A stretch of DNA of 47,666 nucleotides. Origin: Candidatus Eisenbergiella merdavium (GTDB taxonomy: Bacteria > Bacillota > Clostridia > Lachnospirales > Lachnospiraceae). Of the stretch, positions 39,126 through 47,666 are shown in pieces. The notes below the pieces were generated by a model. The model was not told the DNA's origin. It did not search any database and saw only the letters and a program-made list of their open reading frames with translations. The stretch is from NCBI GenBank assembly GCA_019119595.1, contig DWWS01000060.1, positions 1 through 47,666 of the forward strand, read 5' to 3'. Within the stretch, counting starts at the first letter, position 1. The number at the start of each line of letters is the position of its first letter. The position numbers and the translations under genes are program-made.

Positions 39126-41141
39126 TCACCCCTGCTCCGCAATCCTCGCGGCCAGCTCCTCCAGATACATCCACCTTTCCATTTTCTCCTCCAGGGCGGC
39201 TTCCGCCTCCTCCTTCTCTGCCATGAGCTGATTGAGCTTCACAAAATCATGGGCGGAGGCTTCGATCTCCTGATCCAGAGCGGCGATCCTTTCCTCCAGT
39301 CCGGCCATGTCCGCTTCAATCGTCTCGTAGTCCTTCTGCTCCTTATAAGTGAACTTCAGCTTCTGCGGCCCGCGGGAGCGCTCTCGAAGGCGTTGGCCCT
39401 TTTCCTGTTCCGGCGCGCCCGCCTTTGCCGCGGCTGTTGCTGCGGCGGCCGCTTTTGCTCCGGACACTTTTGCCGCAGACGCATTTTTTTCCTCCTGCTT
39501 CCGCGCATTTTCCGCATCCCTTCGGGCGGCATAGTCCGTGTATCCGCCCTCATACTGCCGCAGCCTGCCGTTTTCCTCAAAGGCAAAAAGACGCTTCATG
39601 GTACGGTCCAGAAAATAGCGGTCATGGGATACCGTCACCACAATCCCTTCATAATGATCCAGATAGTCCTCCAGAATCGTCAGCGTAGTGATATCCAGAT
39701 TATTGGTAGGCTCGTCCAGCAGAAGCAGATTGGGGGAGGAGGCGAGTACGCGCAGCAGGTTCAGGCGCTTTTTCTCACCGCCTGAAAGCTTTCCGATGGG
39801 GCTGTACTGCTTCTCCGGCGGGAAAAGGAAACGCTCCAGCATTGCCGATGCGGACAGCACGCCGTCCGCCGTCTGAATATATTCCGCTGTCTCCCTCACA
39901 TAATCAATGACTCTCTGTTTCGGATCCATATAGGAAAGATCAATCTCGTTTTCCCGCGGGATCCCATTTTCCTGCGGGATCCAATTTCCCCGCGCAATCC
40001 TGTTTTCCCGCGCGCTCCCGCCTTCCCGCGCACCCTCCCGCTGCCCGTTGGATGCGGTTCCCTCCGGTTTTTCCGAAGCGATCTCCTGAGCGTAATACCC
40101 CATTTTTACGGTCTGCCCGACGATCACCTGGCCGGAATCCGGCGGAAGGATCCCGGCGATGATCTTCATCAGCGTGGTTTTTCCGCAGCCGTTCGGCCCT
40201 ATGAAGCCTATCCGGTCCCCTTTCAGAAAAATATAGCTGAAGTCGTCAATGAGCTTTCTTTCCCCATAGGCCTTACAGATATGGGAAAGCTCCACCGTGG
40301 TTTTTCCCAGTCTCGTGGAAATGGAGCCAAGCTCCACGCTGGAATCCTGAACGGGCGCCTGGCGGTCCCTCAGCTCCTCGTACCGCTGGATGTGCGCCTT
40401 CTGCTTGGTGGAGCGGGCCCTCGCGCCGCGACGGATCCATTCCAGCTCCACCCGCAGGATGGACTGGCGCTTGCGCTCACTGGCCTCCTCCATTTCCTGC
40501 CGCTGTGCCTTTAACTCAAGGAAGCCGGAATAATTCGTCTGATAGCTGTATATGGCGCCTTTGTCGATCTCCACGATGCGGTCGGTCACGCTGTCCAGGA
40601 AATAACGGTCATGGGTCACCATGATCAGCGCGCCCCGCCATTTTTTCAGATAATCCTCCAGCCAGTCCGCCATTTCGTTGTCCAGATGGTTTGTCGGCTC
40701 GTCCAGCAGCAGGATATCCGCCGGAGAAAGCAGGACCGAGATCAGAGCCAGCCGCTTCCTCTGGCCCCCCGAAAGCTGTCCTGCCGGCTGTTCAAAGTCC
40801 CGGATCCCAAGCCGGGTCATCATCTCCCTTGCGTCGCTTTCAATGGTCCAACGGTTTTCCTCCGTTATGTTGCCGGCCAATACGCATTCCAGACTCGTCA
40901 TTTCCGGATCAAATTCCGGATGCTGGGGCAGATATCGGATCACCGCATGATTGGCCGTGGTCACGGTTCCCTCATCCGGCTCCTCCAGGCCGGCCAGCAT
41001 TTTTAAAAGCGTGGTCTTTCCGGTTCCGTTGATGCCGATCACGCCGACCTTTTCCCCCTCCTGCAAAGAGAAGGACGCCTTGTCGAAAATTTTGCGTTCT
41101 GCGAACACTTTTGTGATTTTTTCTATGTTGATCAGATTCAT
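39126..41141 (-). CDS. ABC-F family ATP-binding protein (Uup-like)
   Basis: A 671-residue soluble protein with two ABC ATPase domains and no membrane segments. ABC-F proteins act on ribosomes, rescuing stalled complexes or protecting against antibiotics. Walker A sites are GINGTGKTTLL (near 34) and GPNGCGKTTLM (near 320); signatures LSGGQRKRLAL and LSGGEKKRLNL are present. A C-terminal Ala-rich linker and coiled coil (ADMAGLEERIAALDQEIEAS) resemble Uup. A repeated six-residue segment (GSAREN/WIPQEN/GIPREN) lies in the second domain, encoded by an 18-bp minisatellite. I use MNLIN at 41141 after AAAGG; an ATG at 41159 after AGGAG is also plausible. Ribosome protection cannot be told from housekeeping function by sequence. 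Confidence 0.93.
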   Translation of the reverse strand: MNLINIEKITKVFAERKIFDKASFSLQEGEKVGVIGINGTGKTTLLKMLAGLEEPDEGTVTTANHAVIRYLPQHPEFDPEMTSLECVLAGNITEENRWTIESDAREMMTRLGIRDFEQPAGQLSGGQRKRLALISVLLSPADILLLDEPTNHLDNEMADWLEDYLKKWRGALIMVTHDRYFLDSVTDRIVEIDKGAIYSYQTNYSGFLELKAQRQEMEEASERKRQSILRVELEWIRRGARARSTKQKAHIQRYEELRDRQAPVQDSSVELGSISTRLGKTTVELSHICKAYGERKLIDDFSYIFLKGDRIGFIGPNGCGKTTLMKIIAGILPPDSGQVIVGQTVKMGYYAQEIASEKPEGTASNGQREGAREGGSARENRIARGNWIPQENGIPRENEIDLSYMDPKQRVIDYVRETAEYIQTADGVLSASAMLERFLFPPEKQYSPIGKLSGGEKKRLNLLRVLASSPNLLLLDEPTNNLDITTLTILEDYLDHYEGIVVTVSHDRYFLDRTMKRLFAFEENGRLRQYEGGYTDYAARRDAENARKQEEKNASAAKVSGAKAAAAATAAAKAGAPEQEKGQRLRERSRGPQKLKFTYKEQKDYETIEADMAGLEERIAALDQEIEASAHDFVKLNQLMAEKEEAEAALEEKMERWMYLEELAARIAEQG
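39948..40037. repeat. In-frame 18-bp minisatellite in the ABC-F gene
   Basis: Five degenerate 18-bp units (39948, 39966, 39984, 40002, 40020) share a TTTTCCCGCGSG-like core and encode six-residue units ending in EN, GN or similar. The period is a multiple of three, so copy-number change would keep the frame. Confidence 0.75.
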
Positions 41142-41159
41142 TTCCGTACCTTTCTCCAT

Positions 41160-41523
41160 CTCAAACCGCTCCTGACTGCCTGGCGTTCACACATGCGCAG
41201 GCCGTCAGCTTCCCGGCTTCTTCCGGATTATCATACGCTCTTCCCGAAAAATTTGCAAGGCTGCTTCAGCCGGAGCGTTTTCCCGTGGTAATCCTCCGGA
41301 TTTCCATTTTCCCCTTCTTCCATGTCTGTTTTCCGGCGAAATGATGAATCCTCCTCCTATTTCTTAAGTTTCCTTTAATTCTCCCGCAATTTCCCCGTAC
41401 ATCTGTTTTCTTTCTTTCATTTCTGGTATAGTAATTTCAGGGACGCCTTCGGGCGCCGCAATATAAAAGGCGGCCGTATTCCGGCATTTGCGCCGGACGC
41501 CGCTTTTCAGGGAGGATTTATCT
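41160..41523. other. Intergenic region between divergent ABC-F and SIMPL genes
   Basis: No coding sequence is supported here. It holds a probable -10 for the plus-strand gene, TGGTATAGT (TATAGT at 41427-41432, extended type), and a leader hairpin (about 41466-41508) with inner stem CCGGC (41481-41485) / GCCGG (41492-41496). That hairpin runs straight into the GGGAGG ribosome binding site. The part from 41160 to 41400 shows nothing recognisable. Confidence 0.5.
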
Positions 41524-42294
41524 ATGAAAAAAAGGATCGCCGCACCTCTGCTCTGCATGCTTCTGTTCTTCGCGCTTCTGACGTTTTCCGCCTGTCAGAC
41601 GACCGTTCCGGCGGAAAATATGCCGGAGGAGGAAACGGAAAGAAGCGTTACGGTCAACAGCACGGAGCAGGTTTCCGTGGTTCCGGACATTGCGGAAATC
41701 GTGTTTTCCATCCAGACACAGGGCTCGGACGCCCAGGGCTGCCAGGAGGATAATGATGCGGCCTCCGCTCAGGTCATCGCCTGTCTCACCCAGCTCGGCG
41801 TCGCGGAAGCCTCGATCCGCACCACGGGCTATTATCTGAATCCCGTCTACGACTGGAGCGGGAGCATACAGCTTCTGACCGGATATGAGGCAATGACCAC
41901 GCTGACCGTTTCCGATCTTCCCATGGAACAGGTGGGAGAGATCCTGACCCAGTCCGTCAACGCGGGAGTCAATAATATCCAGTCCATTTCCTATCTGTCC
42001 AGCAATTATGACGCCGCTTATCAGGAAGCGCTTTCCCTGGCTGTCGCCGCCGCCCGCACGAAGGCGGACGCCCTTGCACAGGCTGAGGGCTATACCGTCG
42101 GGGAGATTCTTTCCGTCCAGGAGACAAGCGGCTATACCCAGGCCCGCTACAACGACAGCGCGCTGGAACAATATTCCACGGCCAGGGTTACGGATAAAAG
42201 CATGAGCATCATGCCCGGAGAGCTGGAGATCGAGGCCTCCGTGGTGGTGGAATTTTCCATGCAGAAGACACAGGCCGGCGGCGAGGATTCCTGA
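41524..42294 (+). CDS. SIMPL domain (DUF541) lipoprotein
   Basis: A 256-residue exported lipoprotein. The signal peptide ends at the lipobox FSAC with Cys24, and the mature part is a SIMPL/DUF541 domain (VTVNSTEQVSVVPDIAEIVF, then IRTTGYYLNPVYDW and GYEAMTTLTVSDL). Family members are envelope proteins of largely unknown function, linked in some bacteria to stress tolerance. The start at 41524 has GGGAGG 8 nt upstream. It is monocistronic or followed by the DUF3842 gene 122 nt later. Confidence 0.9.
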   Translation: MKKRIAAPLLCMLLFFALLTFSACQTTVPAENMPEEETERSVTVNSTEQVSVVPDIAEIVFSIQTQGSDAQGCQEDNDAASAQVIACLTQLGVAEASIRTTGYYLNPVYDWSGSIQLLTGYEAMTTLTVSDLPMEQVGEILTQSVNAGVNNIQSISYLSSNYDAAYQEALSLAVAAARTKADALAQAEGYTVGEILSVQETSGYTQARYNDSALEQYSTARVTDKSMSIMPGELEIEASVVVEFSMQKTQAGGEDS

Positions 42295-42416
42295 CACGGA
42301 CGCGGCCTTTCCTTCGCGTTCATTCTGTTCTCATGCTTTATTGCTTTTTTTACAGAAAATTGAAAAAAGGAGCCAAAAACAACAGACCATCGCTGCGGCT
42401 CCGGAATGGGGAATAT

Positions 42417-42833
42417 ATGAAAATCGTAGTGATAGACGGGCAGGGCGGCCGGATGGGCGCCCTGCTGTGTGAAAAGATCAGAAAGGCGCAGAAAGATCTG
42501 CCGTCCGATACGCTCCTTTGCGCCATCGGGACGAACAGCGCGGCCACAGCGGCCATGCTGAAAGCGGGAGCGGACTGCGCCGCCACCGGAGAGAACCCGG
42601 TGCTGGTGGCCTGTCGGGACGCCGATTTTATCATCGGTCCCTTAGGCATTCTTGCCGCGGATTCCCTGATGGGTGAGGTCACTCCGGTCATGGCCGTCGC
42701 CGTTGGAAGCAGCGCGGCACAGAAGCTGCTGCTTCCGGTCAACCGCTGCAACCATCATGTGGTGGGCGTACAGGATTACTCCATGTCACGGCTGACCGAC
42801 GAGGCCGTTCAGGAGCTGCTTTCCTTTTTCTGA
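42417..42833 (+). CDS. DUF3842 family protein
   Basis: A 138-residue protein matching the DUF3842 family, common in Clostridia and of unknown function. It begins MKIVVIDGQGGRMGALL, a nucleotide-binding-like beta-strand and glycine loop, and contains GPLGILAADSLMGEVTP and NRCNHHVVGVQDYS. The start at 42417 has GGGG 4-7 nt upstream; the longer open frame upstream (42333) lacks a site. Its last 25 nt overlap, tail to tail, the 3' end of trpA on the other strand. Confidence 0.85.
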   Translation: MKIVVIDGQGGRMGALLCEKIRKAQKDLPSDTLLCAIGTNSAATAAMLKAGADCAATGENPVLVACRDADFIIGPLGILAADSLMGEVTPVMAVAVGSSAAQKLLLPVNRCNHHVVGVQDYSMSRLTDEAVQELLSFF

Positions 42834-43597
42834 ATCGCGTCCTTCATCTCCTTCACAAAGCGTCCCACATGCTCCGGGGCCTGTCTGCCGTATTTTTCGA
42901 TCAGCTTTACGATGGCGGAGCCGACGATGACGCCGTCCGCAAGGTCTGCCATCCGTGCGGCCTGCTCCGGCGTGGAAATGCCAAAGCCGATGGCACAGGG
43001 AATATCAGTGCTGCGGCGCACTGCCTCAACGATGGAGCCAAGGTCTGTTTTGATCTCGCTTCTCATCCCGGTCACGCCAAGGGAGGAGACCAGATAGATG
43101 AAGCCCTCGGCTTCTCCGGCGATCCTGGCAATGCGGTTTTCCGAGGTGGGAGCGATGAGGGAAACCAGCTCCACGCCAAAACGGCGGCAGATGGGAAGAA
43201 ACTCCTCCTTTTCCTCATAGGGCAGATCGGGCAGGATCAGGCCGTCGATCCCGATCTCCCGGCAGACTCCGATGAATCGCTCCGCGCCGTAGGAAAAAAC
43301 CACGTTCGCATAAGTCATGAAAACCATGGGAACGCTCACGTCCCGGCGGAGCTCCTTCACGAAATCAAAGATCCGGTCGGTGGTGACGCCGCCGCTCAAT
43401 GCCCGCAGGTTGGCTCCCTGGATCACCGGCCCCTCCGCGGTCGGATCGGAAAAGGGAATGCCAAGCTCGATCAGGTCGGCTCCGTTTTTTACCATTTCCC
43501 TGACCACCGCTCCGGTGGTTTCCAGATCCGGGTCCCCGCAGGTCACAAAGGCGATGAACGCCTTTCCATTTTCAAAAGCATCTTTTATTTTACTCAT
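42809..43597 (-). CDS. trpA: Tryptophan synthase alpha subunit
   Basis: Cleaves indole-3-glycerol phosphate to indole and glyceraldehyde 3-phosphate, and channels indole to TrpB. The 262-residue TIM barrel has the catalytic Glu44 in DLIELGIPFSDP. The second acidic position, Asp60 in the Salmonella enzyme, is Glu55 here (DPTAEGPVIQ). The phosphate-binding GFGISTPEQAARM lies near 212. The start at 43597 follows GGAG. It is the last trp gene; the gap to trpB (98 nt) holds two hairpins. No terminator separates it from the converging DUF3842 gene, which it overlaps by 25 nt. Confidence 0.97.
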   Translation of the reverse strand: MSKIKDAFENGKAFIAFVTCGDPDLETTGAVVREMVKNGADLIELGIPFSDPTAEGPVIQGANLRALSGGVTTDRIFDFVKELRRDVSVPMVFMTYANVVFSYGAERFIGVCREIGIDGLILPDLPYEEKEEFLPICRRFGVELVSLIAPTSENRIARIAGEAEGFIYLVSSLGVTGMRSEIKTDLGSIVEAVRRSTDIPCAIGFGISTPEQAARMADLADGVIVGSAIVKLIEKYGRQAPEHVGRFVKEMKDAIQKKESSS

Positions 43598-43639
43598 ACA
43601 AATCTCCATTCCGGAGCGTATCGACGGGGTGCCATGAAA

Positions 43640-43704
43640 GCAATTTGTGACGCTCCGGCACAAATTGCCGCAGGAATAATAAGCCATCGGGCTTATTATT
43701 CCTG
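43640..43704. repeat. Two hairpins in the trpB-trpA gap
   Basis: A perfect 10-bp stem GCAATTTGTG (43640-43649) / CACAAATTGC (43659-43668) with loop ACGCTCCGG. Next to it is a perfect 15-bp stem (43671-43685 / 43690-43704, loop ATCG), one arm of which contains the trpB stop codon. The first shares its core with the hairpin at 6993-7021. Confidence 0.8.
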
Positions 43705-44889
43705 CAGATCCCCCTCTCCGCGGTAGCGCGCGATCGCCGCGCAGTCCTTATCTCCTCTGCCTGAGATCGTAATGACCAGAATCTGATCCTTTTCCATCTG
43801 CGGCGCCAGCTTTCTGGCGTGGGCCACCGCATGGGCGGATTCGATGGCCGGGATGATTCCCTCCGTTTTCGCCAGATATTCAAAGGCGCAGACCGCCTCC
43901 TCGTCCGTTACCGGCACGTATTCCGCGCGGCCGATGTCGTGCAGGTAAGCGTGCTCCGGGCCGATGCCGGGATAGTCCAGACCGGCGGAAATGGAATAGA
44001 CCGGCGCGATCTGACCGTATTCGTCCTGGCAGAACCAGGACTTCATTCCGTGGAAAATGCCCACCCGGCCCGTATTCATGGTGGCCGCCGTTTCAAAGGT
44101 ATCGATCCCTCTCCCCGCCGCCTCCGCGCCGATCAGCCGCACCGACGGATCGTTGATAAAATGATAGAAGCTCCCGATGGCGTTGGAGCCGCCGCCCACG
44201 CAGGCGATCACCGCGTCGGGAAGCCGTCCCTCCTTTTCCATGAGCTGTTCCTTGATTTCCTTTGAGATCACCGCCTGAAAATCCCGCACGATGGTGGGGA
44301 AGGGATGGGGCCCCATCACCGAGCCCAGGCAGTAATGGGTATCGCTGATGCGGGAAGTCCACTCCCGCATGGCCTCGGAAACCGCGTCCTTCAGCGTAGC
44401 CGTTCCCGTTTTCACGGGAATCACCTCCGCCCCAAGAAGGCGCATGCGGTAGACGTTGAGGGCCTGCCTTCTGGTGTCCTCTTCTCCCATGAAAACCACG
44501 CATTCCATTCCCATCAGCGCGGCCGCCGTGGCCGTGGCGACCCCGTGCTGGCCCGCGCCCGTTTCCGCAATGAGGCGCATCTTTCCCATTTTTTTCGCAA
44601 GCAGGGCCTGCCCAAGCACATTGTTGATCTTGTGCGCGCCGGTATGGTTCAGATCCTCCCGCTTGAGATAGATCCTCGCGCCGCCAAGATCTTCTGTCAT
44701 TTTTTCCGCAAAATAAAGCCTCGATGGCCTTCCCGCATATTCATTGAACAGCGTGGAAAGCTCCCGGTTGAATTCCGGATCCTCCTTCAGCCTGTTATAT
44801 GCTTCTTCCAGCTCGATCACCGCATTCATCAGCGTTTCCGGGATGTACTGCCCTCCGTAACCGCCGAATCTTCCATTTGGATTTGTCAT
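43696..44889 (-). CDS. trpB: Tryptophan synthase beta subunit
   Basis: Condenses indole with serine to tryptophan using pyridoxal phosphate. The 397-residue protein is the normal TrpB1 length. The PLP lysine is Lys87 in [10 protein letters not shown], the phosphate-binding loop is [10 protein letters not shown], and [18 protein letters not shown] is conserved. GGAGG stands 5 nt before the ATG at 44889. The leader carries a repeat shared with the SEC-C gene leader at 6899-6940. Its stop codon lies within a strong hairpin. Confidence 0.98.
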   Translation of the reverse strand: MTNPNGRFGGYGGQYIPETLMNAVIELEEAYNRLKEDPEFNRELSTLFNEYAGRPSRLYFAEKMTEDLGGARIYLKREDLNHTGAHKINNVLGQALLAKKMGKMRLIAETGAGQHGVATATAAALMGMECVVFMGEEDTRRQALNVYRMRLLGAEVIPVKTGTATLKDAVSEAMREWTSRISDTHYCLGSVMGPHPFPTIVRDFQAVISKEIKEQLMEKEGRLPDAVIACVGGGSNAIGSFYHFINDPSVRLIGAEAAGRGIDTFETAATMNTGRVGIFHGMKSWFCQDEYGQIAPVYSISAGLDYPGIGPEHAYLHDIGRAEYVPVTDEEAVCAFEYLAKTEGIIPAIESAHAVAHARKLAPQMEKDQILVITISGRGDKDCAAIARYRGEGDLQE

Positions 44890-45007
44890 ATTTTCCTCCA
44901 TTCCGAAGCGCTTTCGCGCTGAGGAACGCGCGTTACGCCGCGATCCTCTTTTCCGCGGCCAAATTGGCCGCATCTGATGCGATCGGAAACCGGTTCAGCC
45001 GGTTCCC
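44890..45007. repeat. Leader repeat and hairpins in the trpF-trpB gap
   Basis: The segment next to the trpB start (44893-44935: TCCTCCATTCCGAAGCGCTT, then CGCGCTGAGGAACGCGCG) nearly repeats 6903-6941. Beyond it are short hairpins: AGCGC/GCGCT (44907-44920), GCGGCCAA/TTGGCCGC (44955-44971), GCATC/GATGC (44970-44980) and a GGAAACCGG/CCGGTTCCC stem (about 44985-45007) covering the trpF stop codon. Confidence 0.75.
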
Positions 45008-45615
45008 GATCCTTCCGCCTTTCTGACCGCGGCCGCAAAAGCCGCCATTTTCCCTGGATCCTTCACACCGTCCGTCTCAATCCCGGAGCTGATGTCCAGC
45101 GCATAAGGGTGGAACCTTCTGACCGCCTCCGCCGCGTTGTCCGTATCCAGCCCTCCCGCAAGAAAGCAGGGCCGTCTCATGCCAGGAAGCAGGCTCCAGT
45201 CAAACCGGGTTCCCGTGCCTCCCTTTCCCGCGTCCAGCAGCACATAATCCGCGCTGCTTTCGTTTGCCGCCTCCACGTCCCGCTCTCCCGCGATGGAAAA
45301 GGCCCGGATCACCGGAAGGTCCGTGAGCGTCCGCAGACGTCTGATATAAGCCTCGTCCTCCGCGCCGTGAAGCTGAATAAGCTCCAGAATCCCCATTTCC
45401 GCAATCCCTGCGATGCGCTCCGGCCGCTCATTCACGAATACGCCGACCGCGCTGATCTGAGAGGACAACAGCGCCTTCAGCTCTTTCGCCCGCTCCGGCG
45501 TCACATACCTTTTGCTGGCGGGGGCGAACACGAAACCGATATATTCGGGCATCAGCCCGTTGGCAGCCTCTATATCGCAGGGACGCGACAGGCCGCAGAA
45601 TTTTATTTTCGTCAT
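44995..45615 (-). CDS. trpF: Phosphoribosylanthranilate isomerase
   Basis: Catalyses the Amadori rearrangement in tryptophan synthesis. The 206-residue barrel has the catalytic Cys7 in MTKIKFCGLS and the Asp in VLLDAGKGGTGTRFDW. GGLDTDNAAEAV contributes to the phosphate site. AGGAG lies 6 nt before the ATG at 45615. It follows trpC by 10 nt. Confidence 0.97.
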   Translation of the reverse strand: MTKIKFCGLSRPCDIEAANGLMPEYIGFVFAPASKRYVTPERAKELKALLSSQISAVGVFVNERPERIAGIAEMGILELIQLHGAEDEAYIRRLRTLTDLPVIRAFSIAGERDVEAANESSADYVLLDAGKGGTGTRFDWSLLPGMRRPCFLAGGLDTDNAAEAVRRFHPYALDISSGIETDGVKDPGKMAAFAAAVRKAEGSGTG

Positions 45616-45625
45616 TCCGGGCTCC

Positions 45626-46477
45626 TCATTCCTGCCTCAGCTCCTGCAGCTTTCTTTTTTTATCCTGCGCGCGCATCAGCGCCTCGCCCACCAGAACCGC
45701 ATCGGCTCCCGCAGCCCGCAGCCGCTTCGCGTCCTCCGCGTCCCTCACGCCGCTTTCGGAAACGAACAGAACGCCTTCCGGGATCAGGCTGCGCAGGCGG
45801 AGGCTGTTCCCGGCGTCCACGGAAAAATCCTTCAGATTCCGGTTATTCACGCCGATGATCCTTGCGTCCGCCCGCAGCGCCATTTTCACCTCCGCCTCAT
45901 CGTGCGCCTCCACCAACGCGGAAAGCCCGAGACAGTCGCACAAACCCAGATATTCTTTCAGCTGCTCCTGAGACAGGATGGCGCAGATCAGAAGCACCGC
46001 CGAGGCGCCGAGCGTTTTTGCCTCATAGATCATGTATTCATCCACGACAAAATCCTTCCGCAGGCAGGGAACGGACACCGTCCCCGCGATTTCCTTCAGA
46101 TACCGTTCGCTTCCGAGAAACCATTTCGGCTCGGTCAGCACGGAAATGCAGTCCGCTCCCGCCGCCTCATATTCCCGGGCGATCTGCAGGTAGGGAAAAT
46201 CCGCCGCGATGACCCCCTTTGAGGGAGAGGCCTTCTTGCACTCGCAGATGAAGGAAAGCCCCTGTTTTTTCAGAGCCGCTTCAAAGGCAAAGCCATCGGA
46301 CGAAAGCTCTTTCGCCTGCCGCCTGACCTCTTCAAGCGGCACCTGCAGCCTGGCGGCATGAACGCGTTCTTTTGTATACTCCGCGATTTCTTCCAGGATC
46401 GTTCCGGCAGCGGTTTTCGTTTCTGCTTCCTTCCCGCCTGCTTCCTTTATTCTTTCTTCCTTGATTTCTTCTTTCAT
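45626..46477 (-). CDS. trpC: Indole-3-glycerol phosphate synthase
   Basis: Closes the indole ring in tryptophan synthesis. The 283-residue protein has a Lys/Glu-rich N-terminal extension of about 22 residues before the family start (TILEEIAEYTKERV). Key segments are ICECKKASPSKG (catalytic Lys), CLRKDFVVDEYMIYEA, GVNNRNLKDFSVD and FVSESGVRD. The ATG follows the trpD TAA with no gap, and the ribosome binding site (GGAGGAG) lies inside trpD, which couples their translation. Confidence 0.97.
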   Translation of the reverse strand: MKEEIKEERIKEAGGKEAETKTAAGTILEEIAEYTKERVHAARLQVPLEEVRRQAKELSSDGFAFEAALKKQGLSFICECKKASPSKGVIAADFPYLQIAREYEAAGADCISVLTEPKWFLGSERYLKEIAGTVSVPCLRKDFVVDEYMIYEAKTLGASAVLLICAILSQEQLKEYLGLCDCLGLSALVEAHDEAEVKMALRADARIIGVNNRNLKDFSVDAGNSLRLRSLIPEGVLFVSESGVRDAEDAKRLRAAGADAVLVGEALMRAQDKKRKLQELRQE

Positions 46478-47506
46478 TTACGCCCGCTCCTCCCGGTTGC
46501 TCACCTCGATCAGCTTTTCCAGAACCGCCAGCGCCTTTCCGGAATCGATGAGCCCTCCGGCCAGCGCGATCCCCTCCCGGAGGCTATCCGCCTTTCCGCC
46601 GATGTAGAGGGAGGCTCCGGCGTTCATCAGCACCGCGTCCCGCTTGTGCCCCTTTTCCCCGTTCAGTATGGCGCGGGTGATCGCCGCGTTTTCCTCCGGC
46701 GTTCCGCCCACAAGATCCTCTCTGCTGCAGCGCTCGATGCCGAACTGCTCCGGCGTGATCACATAGGATTTGAACCATCCGTCCTTGATCTCGCAGACGG
46801 AGGTGGGCGCGGTCACGGAAATCTCATCCAGCTTTTCCTGCCCGTAGACCACCATGCCCCGGCGCACCCCAAGGTTGATGAGCACCTGCGCCAGCGGCTC
46901 CACCAGGTAATCGTCATAAACGCCGAGAAGCTGCATGGAAGGCGTTCCCGGATTTGTCAGCGGTCCAAGGATATTGAACACCGTGCGGAAGCCCAGCTCC
47001 TTTCGGATGCCTGCCACGTAGCGCATGGAGGTGTGATACTCCTGCGCGAAGAAAAAGCACATGCCGGCCTCGTTCAGAAGCTCCACACAGCGCGCCGGGC
47101 TCTGGCGGATGTTCACGCCTAGCGCCTCCAGGCAGTCCGCCGTCCCGCATTTGGAGGAAGCGGCCCGGTTGCCGTGCTTTGCCACCTTCATTCCGCCCGC
47201 CGCGGCCACCAGCGCGGAGGTGGTGGAAATGTTGAAGCTGTGGGCGTTGTCCCCGCCGGTTCCCACGATCTCAAATACCTCCATCCCCGTGTCTACCCTG
47301 ATGGCGTGATCCCGCATGGCCGCCGCGCAGCCCGCAATCTCGTCTGTGGTCTCCGCCCTCGCGCTCTTGGTGGACAGCGCCGCAAGAAAAGCCGCGTTCT
47401 GGGTCTGCGAGGTCTCTCCGCTCATGATCTCGTTCATCACCGCGTAGGCTTCGTCATAGGTCAGATCTTCCTTGTTCACGATTTTTACGATTGCTTTCTT
47501 AATCAT
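46478..47506 (-). CDS. trpD: Anthranilate phosphoribosyltransferase
   Basis: Transfers phosphoribose from PRPP to anthranilate. The 342-residue protein has the PRPP loop [20 protein letters not shown] near residues 80-99 and [20 protein letters not shown] near 108-128, both typical. The start at 47506 is 9 nt after the stop codon of the trpG fragment, with AAGGTGAG as ribosome binding site. The gene is not fused to trpG, unlike in some enterobacteria. Confidence 0.97.
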   Translation of the reverse strand: MIKKAIVKIVNKEDLTYDEAYAVMNEIMSGETSQTQNAAFLAALSTKSARAETTDEIAGCAAAMRDHAIRVDTGMEVFEIVGTGGDNAHSFNISTTSALVAAAGGMKVAKHGNRAASSKCGTADCLEALGVNIRQSPARCVELLNEAGMCFFFAQEYHTSMRYVAGIRKELGFRTVFNILGPLTNPGTPSMQLLGVYDDYLVEPLAQVLINLGVRRGMVVYGQEKLDEISVTAPTSVCEIKDGWFKSYVITPEQFGIERCSREDLVGGTPEENAAITRAILNGEKGHKRDAVLMNAGASLYIGGKADSLREGIALAGGLIDSGKALAVLEKLIEVSNREERA

Positions 47507-47515
47507 TTTTCCATC

Positions 47516-47666
47516 TCACCTTTCTGATATGATAAAATTTTCCAGCATCCGTTTCCCGTCCGGGGTCAGAATGGACTCCGGATGAAACTGCACGCCGTAA
47601 ACGGGATATGTCCAGTGCTGTACCCCCATCACCTCTCCGTCGTCGGTGGCTGCGGTGATCTTCAGC
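47516..47666 (-). CDS. trpG: Anthranilate synthase component II (partial, C-terminal end)
   Basis: The last 49 codons of a class I glutamine amidotransferase run off the window edge. The translation includes [20 protein letters not shown], whose His and Glu are two of the catalytic triad residues; the Cys lies outside. Its place directly before trpD and the sequence fit trpG, which supplies ammonia to TrpE. A dual-use pabA is possible but less likely here. Confidence 0.9.
   Translation of the reverse strand, partial: LKITAATDDGEVMGVQHWTYPVYGVQFHPESILTPDGKRMLENFIISER

Overview
The window reads as a chromosome segment of an anaerobic, spore-forming Clostridia species, most like a gut Lachnospiraceae. 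The evidence is a spoIIID gene, a proline T-box, YesM/YesN and LplABC-type sugar regulation and transport, glycoside hydrolases typical of gut Firmicutes, and a moderately GC-rich base composition with good Shine-Dalgarno sites. No rRNA, tRNA or CRISPR array was seen.

Layout. 1-1440: a low-GC accessory pair (XRE regulator, nucleoside phosphorylase-like protein) next to the 3' end of guaA. 1471-7000: minus-strand core genes (guaA, a MATE exporter, spoIIID, and a pRiA4b/SEC-C protein). 7212-9140: a GH2 glycosidase on the plus strand. 9292-10966: pgsA and a radical SAM protein. 11200-13519: a proline T-box and proS, convergent with a SEC-C-type methionine aminopeptidase gene (map). 14570-36892: a 22 kb carbohydrate locus on the minus strand. 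37105-39005: a group II intron sitting directly behind the terminator of an ABC-F gene (39126-41141). 41524-42833: a SIMPL lipoprotein and a DUF3842 protein on the plus strand. 42809-47666: the trp operon, transcribed right to left as trpG(partial)-trpD-trpC-trpF-trpB-trpA.

The carbohydrate locus appears to be three transcription units. The first (36892 to 28220) encodes GH88, a zinc-type alcohol dehydrogenase, an SMP-30 lactonase-like protein, an FGGY kinase, a DeoC-family aldolase, a Gfo/Idh oxidoreductase, an MFS transporter and a ThuA-like protein. The second (28068 to 18319) encodes an Lpl-type ABC importer without its own ATPase, a YesN/YesM two-component system, a GH95-like glycosidase and an aldo/keto reductase, and ends in a strong terminator. 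The third (18180 to 14570) encodes a GH3 glycosidase fused to a HAD hydrolase, translationally coupled to a GH105 hydrolase. Together they suggest import of a uronate-containing oligosaccharide, intracellular trimming, then oxidation, lactone opening, phosphorylation and aldol cleavage of a sugar. The substrate cannot be named from sequence.

The most unusual non-coding signal is a family of short hairpins clustered in leaders and intergenic gaps. Some of these units carry the ribosome binding site itself: a duplicated cassette before proS, and a shared leader before the SEC-C gene, trpB and, more weakly, trpA. Other points of note are the GH3-HAD fusion, an apparent nonsense codon near the start of the intron-encoded protein, and an in-frame 18-bp minisatellite inside the ABC-F gene.
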